The position numbers were made by a program, and so were the translations under genes. From an uncultured Bdellovibrionales bacterium (GTDB lineage: Bacteria; Bdellovibrionota; Bdellovibrionia; Bdellovibrionales; UBA1609), in assembly GCA_937980625.1 (NCBI GenBank), contig CALJPJ010000076.1, positions 1 to 6,450 of the forward strand: 6,450 nt of DNA. The letters run 5' to 3'. This document shows, piece by piece, positions 1 through 3,876 of this stretch. The notes under the pieces were generated by a model. That model saw only the letters and a program-made list of their open reading frames with translations. It searched no databases and was not told the DNA's origin. How positions within the stretch are numbered: the stretch's first letter is position 1; each line of letters starts with the position of its first letter.

Positions 1-3
1 AGC

Positions 4-31
4 TTGAATATCAAGTCTCAAAATTTAAAAT
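4..31 (+). promoter_or_regulatory. candidate sigma70-type promoter for the gene at 79
   Basis: TTGAAT at 4-9 (first four bases match the -35 consensus) is followed after 16 bases by TAAAAT at 26-31 (five of six match the -10 consensus). Transcription would start near 38 and leave a leader of about 40 bases before the ATG at 79. The -35 box overlaps a small inverted repeat, CTTGA-ATA-TCAAG (3-15), which could be an operator or the tail of something upstream of the window. AT-rich DNA produces such matches easily, so confidence is low. Confidence 0.33.
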
Positions 32-78
32 ATTATTATTACCAAATTAAACTATTAAATAAAAAAAGGGGCCAACCA

Positions 79-555
79 ATGAAGTATTTATTAGTTATAA
101 TACTAAACCTGCCTTTATACTTGTTCGCTTGCCCACAGATAGAATTAACTAACCCTGTTTGCACACAAAGACTTACAGATGATAATGGCCAGGATGTCTC
201 TAAGGAACGAATGGCAAAAGTCTTTACAACTAAAACCAAAAATAAATATGAAATTAATCTGACCTCTTATGATGGAAGCACTATCAAACATATATTTCCA
301 AGTGAACAAAAAATAGAAATTGGCCAATTAAAAGGCCACCTTATAAAATACTGTATTGATAACACTTACATTATTGAACAACACTTGGAAGAAAATGAAC
401 CTTTAGTTGTTAAAGGCTATTCCTTTGATAACTTTATTTACTTCCATGGTATGACAACAGACTTTTTACACCTAAATAAAAGCCAAGAAGTAAGGCATAG
501 AAACCCAAAAATACAATCTAAAAAATATACATTAGTTTGTAGTAGCCTAATTTAA
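79..555 (+). CDS. small exported protein of unknown function, four cysteines
   Basis: The protein has 158 residues and I do not recognise the family. The ATG at 79 is chosen because AGGGG lies at 67-71, seven bases upstream, and because a typical export signal begins there. The frame is open further up to a TTG at 4, but that would add 25 residues ahead of the signal. Residues 1-17 are hydrophobic (MKYLLVIIL...YLFA) and end in A17-C18, so either signal peptidase I cuts before Cys18 or this is a lipoprotein with a poor lipobox (Tyr14 and Phe16 are unusual). The mature part has Cys18, Cys28, Cys92 and Cys154, an even number that could form two disulfides in the periplasm. Alternating polar and hydrophobic stretches (residues 56-125) suggest mostly beta structure. 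It converges on mltA with 62 bases between them and no clear terminator. The presence of a gene is fairly secure; its function is unknown. Confidence 0.72.
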   Translation: MKYLLVIILNLPLYLFACPQIELTNPVCTQRLTDDNGQDVSKERMAKVFTTKTKNKYEINLTSYDGSTIKHIFPSEQKIEIGQLKGHLIKYCIDNTYIIEQHLEENEPLVVKGYSFDNFIYFHGMTTDFLHLNKSQEVRHRNPKIQSKKYTLVCSSLI

Positions 556-617
556 TATGTCTACCAGCACCAAAACAGAAGCAAAGTGCAATCAAAATCG
601 TAAGAGCCTCTTTAAAA

Positions 618-1889
618 TTATGGCTTATCATTAGTTAGCAAATGTTTTGGCTTGAAGTAGTATAGCTGACCATAATGCTTCATTACACCAGCGGCCTGCT
701 TAGCTAATGCGCCAGCTCCCCAAAATAAATCAACGCGCCCTCCGCCTTTTATTGCCCCCCCTGTATCATGATCAAAGACAAAGCGACTTACATCTTGCCA
801 AGCCTGAGGCTCCTGGGCTTCAGTGTTAGAAAAAATTGGTTTTTTAAAGTGTAAAATACCAAGAGCTCCTTTAGGGAAGTACCTTTTATCTGTGGCAATG
901 GTGCGTCCATCAATAGTTTCAATTCCAAAGTAGGTAAATGGTTTCGCCTCATTTTGTTTAAAAAATATATAGCTTGGATTTTTATTTAAAAGTTTTTGTT
1001 TATCATTTAGTGATAATGAATTTAAATGAGTCTCAATTGTTTGTAATGACATTTTTTCTTTAGGAATAACATCAAATAAATACTTGCCTATAGCTTGATA
1101 AGAATGTCCATTTTGTCCGGCATAACCAACCTGTAGTTTTTCACCATCTGGCAATACTACAGTCCCCGAGCCCTGAATTTGCAAAAAAAATGCATCAACA
1201 GGGTCAACATAAGCTAAAACCTTCGCAGGCAATTTAACTTTTTCCTCATCGATTTGTTTCCTTGAGTAATAAGGAACAACCTCAGATAATGCTCCTTCTT
1301 TTTTTACTAGGCGACCACGAAGTATTCCAAGATTTTTATTATTAACCTTACAAGGCTCACCTTTTAAACATATGCGATTTGCTAGTCGATCGCCAAAAGT
1401 TTTTCCATACTCCCCTAACCGAACTATAACCATATCTTTAGGGATAGCAAATAAAGCTTGCGAAAACTGACTCGTTTTAGTCAGAGATCCCTTTATTTCA
1501 GGAGCAAAGTAAGACGTAATAAACACCTCTCCCCACTCACTTTTGCCATATACTTCATATACATTAAAATGATTTAATAAATAGTTGTTAAAGTTTTCTG
1601 GCGAATTTTGTATTACATTGTAAAGCCTTTCAAGTGCTAACAAATACTCACCACTAGATACCACCTCTTCACCAAATTGCATTTTATGCGCAGGTTTAGA
1701 TTTTAAATGTTGAATATTAGCAAATAGCCCCTCAGCCAAACCCTTTAGTTGCAGGTCATCTGACAAACTGAACTCATCTGTCAACACTACCTGTCTTAAG
1801 GCATTTGACTTACTCGACAAGGGCTCTCTTTTTTGTACCTGTGAACAACCTAAGGAGCATAAAACTAAAAGCAAAATTATTTTTTTCAT
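618..1889 (-). CDS. mltA: membrane-bound lytic murein transglycosylase A (MltA)
   Basis: This 423-residue lipoprotein should cleave the MurNAc-GlcNAc bond of peptidoglycan with formation of 1,6-anhydro-MurNAc, acting from the periplasmic face of the outer membrane. Residues 1-14 are a signal ending S-L-G before Cys15; the lipobox is slightly irregular (Cys11 at -4, Ser12 at -3), and Ser at +2 fits outer-membrane sorting. The MltA domain shows TSYFAPEIKGS (125-135) and the signature FFLQIQGSG with VGYAGQNGHSY (234-264). The C-terminal 3D domain carries three conserved aspartates: Asp334 (RTIATD), Asp375 in DTGGAIKG, and Asp387 (RVDLFWGAG). Asp375 aligns with the catalytic Asp308 of E. coli MltA. 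All key motifs are intact; the length is somewhat above the E. coli enzyme (about 365). No Shine-Dalgarno sequence precedes the ATG; the promoter at 1897-1925 instead predicts a leaderless mRNA. Confidence 0.95.
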   Translation of the reverse strand: MKKIILLLVLCSLGCSQVQKREPLSSKSNALRQVVLTDEFSLSDDLQLKGLAEGLFANIQHLKSKPAHKMQFGEEVVSSGEYLLALERLYNVIQNSPENFNNYLLNHFNVYEVYGKSEWGEVFITSYFAPEIKGSLTKTSQFSQALFAIPKDMVIVRLGEYGKTFGDRLANRICLKGEPCKVNNKNLGILRGRLVKKEGALSEVVPYYSRKQIDEEKVKLPAKVLAYVDPVDAFFLQIQGSGTVVLPDGEKLQVGYAGQNGHSYQAIGKYLFDVIPKEKMSLQTIETHLNSLSLNDKQKLLNKNPSYIFFKQNEAKPFTYFGIETIDGRTIATDKRYFPKGALGILHFKKPIFSNTEAQEPQAWQDVSRFVFDHDTGGAIKGGGRVDLFWGAGALAKQAAGVMKHYGQLYYFKPKHLLTNDKP

Positions 1890-1896
1890 GTTAAAA

Positions 1897-1925
1897 ATTA
1901 TCTACTATATGAAATAAATGGTCAA
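1897..1925 (-). promoter_or_regulatory. mltA promoter, predicted to give a leaderless mRNA
   Basis: On the minus strand TTGACC (1925-1920, five of six to TTGACA) is followed by exactly 17 bases and GATAAT (1902-1897, five of six to TATAAT). Only seven bases lie between the -10 box and the mltA ATG (1889-1887). The usual distance from a -10 box places the transcription start at 1890 or 1889, that is one base before the ATG or on its A. This agrees with the lack of any purine-rich ribosome binding site before mltA. Confidence 0.6.
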
Positions 1926-1974
1926 ATACTTACATTGGATAACTTGTATTTGAGCCTTCAAAAAAATACCTGTT

Positions 1975-2103
1975 TTACTTTAATTTATGCCAAATCTTGA
2001 TAACAAGTATTAAGTTTGAGTGAAAACCAATTCCATTATTATGCTGAATAACTTCAATGACACCACCAACTCTAGGTGCCAAGATCTTCATACCTGTTGA
2101 CAT
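1975..2103 (-). CDS. doubtful 42-residue reading frame, biotinyl/lipoyl-hairpin-like
   Basis: This ATG-to-TAA frame lies in the spacer upstream of mltA and in the same direction. TAGGTGGG (2119-2112) precedes the ATG by about nine bases and could serve as a ribosome binding site, but the same octamer recurs at 2288-2281 with no gene behind it. The peptide runs ILAPRVGGVIEV (residues 7-18), then ends LILVIKIWHK (31-40). The pattern AP-x-x-G-x-VIEV, followed 15 residues later by LVI, has the spacing of the first half of a biotinyl/lipoyl carrier hairpin. The lysine that would carry the cofactor is not in the expected M-K context (W-H occupies that place), and the second half of the domain is absent. 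It may be a decayed fragment, a real microprotein, or chance. Treat it as a candidate only. Confidence 0.22.
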   Translation of the reverse strand: MSTGMKILAPRVGGVIEVIQHNNGIGFHSNLILVIKIWHKLK

Positions 2104-2292
2104 AAAAAAGTCCCACCTAAAATAGTGAATAAAAAAATAAAATTGGTATATCAAAATTTAAATTCACTCTTTGGTCCATAAATTAACTATACTGGTTAAG
2201 TTTATTAGCCCTAAAAAAGTGACATTTCACGCTTTAATTTGAAAAGTCTTTGTACAGTAAATCATTCAAATCAAATTAAACCCACCTAGAGC

Positions 2293-2355
2293 ATGGACTC
2301 CATATTGCTTAATAAACTATTGTTAATGAAAATTTTTGTTGTAAGGAGAACGTAA
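2293..2355 (+). CDS. possible 20-residue leader peptide abutting the coiled-coil gene
   Basis: A frame starting at ATG 2293 encodes a leucine-rich peptide (MDSILLNKLLLMKI, then FVVRRT). It ends at TAA 2353-2355, directly against the ATG at 2356, and is in the same frame as that gene. A second in-frame ATG is at 2326. The arginine pair is encoded by AGG AGA, which is itself the Shine-Dalgarno sequence of the downstream gene. There is no convincing ribosome binding site before 2293, so this may be accidental. If translated, ribosomes would stop on the downstream start and could couple the two. Confidence 0.18.
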   Translation: MDSILLNKLLLMKIFVVRRT

Positions 2356-2988
2356 ATGAACAACTTTAAAAAATTTATTATTGCTGCATTAGTTATTTCA
2401 TGCGCAACTGTCGCATATGGCGCAAACGATCATGTCGAAACTGTTTCTGACCTTGAGCTTGAGGCCGAAGTTGAGTCTCTAAGTATCCTTGATCATGAGC
2501 AATTAGAAAGAGAAACTCGCAAAGAAGCTCTTGAAATGGAGCAAGAAGAAAAGCAGTTAAGAAATAAAGTAAAACAAATAAAAGCTAAAAATAGACGATA
2601 CACAAAAAAATCTAATGCTTATGCTAATCGCTATGACAGAAGTGAAAAAAATATAGCTAAATTAAACAAAGAAAAAGCAAACCTTGAGGCACAAAATAAA
2701 AACCTAGAGTCTAAAATAAAAACACTTGAAACTAAGGTGAACGCAAGCGAAAGCTCAGCAATTGAAGCTAAAAAAGTTGTTCGTAACTTAAGTAAAGATG
2801 TTCGCAAAGAAAGTAGAAAGGTTAAGGCTTTAACTAAAAGACAAAAAAATGCTGATCGAATTATAAAAACATTAAAAAAGCAAAAAAAATCAAGAAAAGC
2901 TAGACTTGCTAAGTTAAAAAGAAAAAGTAAAAAACTTACAAAATCAGTTGCTAGATCTGAAAGAAAAGTTAAAAAATTAAAAAAATAA
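2356..2988 (+). CDS. exported charge-polarised coiled-coil protein, unknown function
   Basis: This protein of 210 residues has no recognised enzymatic domain. The start is firm: AAGGAG at 2343-2348 lies seven bases upstream and an in-frame TAA touches the ATG. Residues 1-22 form a signal (KK then FIIAALVISCATVAYG), probably cut after A-Y-G22; V-I-S-C16 also resembles a lipobox, so a lipoprotein is not excluded. The mature N-terminal part (24-65) is strongly acidic with Glu-rich stretches. From about 66 the chain is a continuous predicted coiled coil with no prolines. The last 41 residues (170-210) hold 22 Lys/Arg and a single acidic residue (Glu202). Such a tail could bind peptidoglycan, LPS, nucleic acid or an acidic partner, but which is unknown. 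It is probably monocistronic and is followed by the terminator at 3012-3045. Low-complexity composition would make similarity searches misleading. Confidence 0.85.
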   Translation: MNNFKKFIIAALVISCATVAYGANDHVETVSDLELEAEVESLSILDHEQLERETRKEALEMEQEEKQLRNKVKQIKAKNRRYTKKSNAYANRYDRSEKNIAKLNKEKANLEAQNKNLESKIKTLETKVNASESSAIEAKKVVRNLSKDVRKESRKVKALTKRQKNADRIIKTLKKQKKSRKARLAKLKRKSKKLTKSVARSERKVKKLKK

Positions 2989-3011
2989 CCTAAGTTCACA
3001 TATCATGAATT

Positions 3012-3045
3012 AAAAAAGAGACTATTATTTAGTCTCTTTTTTTTT
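3012..3045. terminator. bidirectional intrinsic terminator between convergent genes
   Basis: GAGACT (3018-3023) pairs with AGTCTC (3031-3036), and an extra A-T pair closes the loop TTATT. An A-tract at 3012-3017 and a T-tract at 3037-3045 flank the stem. Read on the plus strand it ends in nine T residues and should stop the coiled-coil gene transcript. Read on the minus strand it ends in six T residues and should stop the VOC gene transcript. The tracts also extend the stem. Confidence 0.88.
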
Positions 3046-3098
3046 GCAGCAAGTGGGTACAACCCCAATTATCCGCCTAGTATTAAATTTATACTTTA

Positions 3099-3467
3099 TT
3101 AATGTAGATCCACATCCCAGTAAACTTGAATATTATAGCCATCAGGGTCAACACAATTAAAATCACCCCACGAACCATTGTCTTTAATTTCAGAGCTTTT
3201 AAGTAATGATTTATATTTAGTTTTAAAACTTTGCAATAATTCAATCACTTTCTGCTTACTATCTAACGCAAAACCAAAATGAACCCCTTGTGGTAAAAGT
3301 TTTACAGTTTCAATTTTATCAAGAGCTAAATCAAAACCTGATTCATCTTGTAAAAAGATAAAATCATCTGAAAACTTAACTTTTTCCTTAAAGCCAAACA
3401 TTGAACAATAAAATTCAACACTTTTTGATACATCACTAACTTTTAAATGAAGATGGTTTATCGTCAT
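3099..3467 (-). CDS. VOC-superfamily (glyoxalase/bleomycin-resistance fold) protein
   Basis: This 122-residue cytoplasmic protein is one VOC unit of two beta-alpha-beta-beta-beta modules, which normally dimerises. Module one opens with HLHLKVSDVSKSVEFY (5-20), matching H-x-x-L-x-V-x-D...S..FY, with His5 as the expected first metal ligand. Module two has GVHFGF with His63 and ends VDPDGYNIQVYW (106-117). In that last motif VOC metalloenzymes usually have Glu as a ligand; here it is Gln114, so metal binding may be altered or lost. The substrate cannot be told: relatives include glyoxalases, extradiol dioxygenases and drug-binding resistance proteins. AAGGAG (3477-3472) lies four bases before the ATG and is part of an inverted repeat that could hide it. 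The gene converges on the coiled-coil gene and shares its terminator; it diverges from the aminopeptidase gene. Confidence 0.9.
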   Translation of the reverse strand: MTINHLHLKVSDVSKSVEFYCSMFGFKEKVKFSDDFIFLQDESGFDLALDKIETVKLLPQGVHFGFALDSKQKVIELLQSFKTKYKSLLKSSEIKDNGSWGDFNCVDPDGYNIQVYWDVDLH

Positions 3468-3471
3468 ATTT

Positions 3472-3502
3472 CTCCTTATATCCTTAACTCACCCCTAAGG
3501 AG
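3472..3502 (-). promoter_or_regulatory. inverted repeat able to mask the VOC gene ribosome binding site
   Basis: On the minus strand CTCCTTA (3502-3496) is a perfect seven-base complement of TAAGGAG (3478-3472), the Shine-Dalgarno sequence of the VOC gene, with 17 bases between. In the mRNA the first arm would pair with the ribosome binding site. The spacer also holds TTAAGGATA, whose TAAGG could pair with the same arm in a competing fold, leaving the true site open. This has the form of a translational switch, a thermosensor or a protein-binding leader, but a simple DNA operator or chance is also possible. The transcription start must lie upstream of 3502 for the RNA model to hold; I see no firm promoter there. 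Confidence 0.33.
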
Positions 3503-3876
3503 TGTATAAGTAAAATCGGCCTAACTTACCACTTTAATGACTAAATGAAACGTCAATACGCCCTAATTAAAAATAAATTTAATTTTATGCTATCACATAT
3601 AATATTAAGAACTTAGATCTATTGCCAAACAATTAAGCAAGCCTTTGAAGTTCATCTTTATGTTTATAACCCATGGGCTAACTTGGCTTAAAAAAACTAA
3701 TGCTTTGTACTTTTATATTGCCTAGTTAAAGGTATTTTATTTATTGTATGCTCTCAGTGTTTCTTAGCAGTATTTTATATACTCTTTAGTTAGAAGAATG
3801 CTGACGAGTTAAATTTTTATTATCATAGTAACTATTTTATTTTTGACTTTCATTTTTATATAGGAGCACGATCACA
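3503..3876. other. divergent spacer between the VOC and aminopeptidase genes, no gene seen
   Basis: No credible reading frame, RNA gene or terminator is visible in these 374 bases. Isolated pieces are a TTGACG -35-like box on the minus strand (3556-3551) without a fitting -10, and AGTAT-N5-ATACT (3769-3783) enclosing a TATACT on the plus strand. There is also an eight-base palindrome CCCATGGG (3670-3677), and TATTAT/TATCAT (3818-3826) that could be -10 boxes for the aminopeptidase gene. None is paired well enough to call a promoter. Confidence 0.5.

Larger units (their letters stand above)
1890..2355. other. 466-base divergent spacer between mltA and the coiled-coil gene
   Basis: The spacer separates the divergent starts of mltA and the coiled-coil gene. 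It holds the mltA promoter (1897-1925), a doubtful 42-codon minus-strand frame (1975-2103), and a 20-codon plus-strand frame ending at 2355. The octamer CCCACCTA occurs twice in the same orientation, at 2112-2119 and 2281-2288. A dyad TTAAC-N7-GTTAA (2183-2199) encloses TATACT (2188-2193), a good -10 match without a convincing -35. That could be the promoter of the plus-strand gene, which would give a leader of roughly 150 bases. I see no tRNA, known riboswitch or terminator here. Confidence 0.5.

Noticed and set aside
4..78. TTG-initiated 25-codon extension of the first gene
   Set aside because: It would put a polar, tyrosine-rich stretch before an otherwise normal signal peptide, and it overlaps the likely promoter. 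The ATG at 79 has its own AGGGG site.
600..630. Possible terminator between the first gene and mltA (AAGAGCCTCTT and TAAG..GGCTTA)
   Set aside because: The first repeat leaves almost no loop, the second needs a two-base bulge, and neither is followed by a T-run on either strand.
2631..2999. 122-codon open frame antisense to the coiled-coil gene
   Set aside because: Its Phe/Leu-rich translation is the mirror of Lys/Glu-rich codons (AAA, GAA) on the other strand. It has no independent support, and it lies in the terminator-facing end of a firm gene.
3670..3677. Palindrome CCCATGGG as an operator
   Set aside because: An isolated eight-base palindrome with no promoter beside it is expected by chance.
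3642..3683. 13-codon ATG frame on the minus strand in the divergent spacer (MGYKHKDELQRLA)
   Set aside because: It is too short, and no ribosome binding site or conserved context can be seen.
3617..3691. Stop-free stretch reading QAFEVHLYVYNPWANLA in the spacer before the aminopeptidase gene
   Set aside because: It briefly suggests a transposase remnant, but it has no start codon, is under 30 codons between stops, and has no terminal repeats or neighbouring remnant.
3843..3848. TTGACT as the -35 box of the aminopeptidase gene
   Set aside because: A fitting -10 box would fall on or after the ribosome binding site (3862-3866), and no such box is present.
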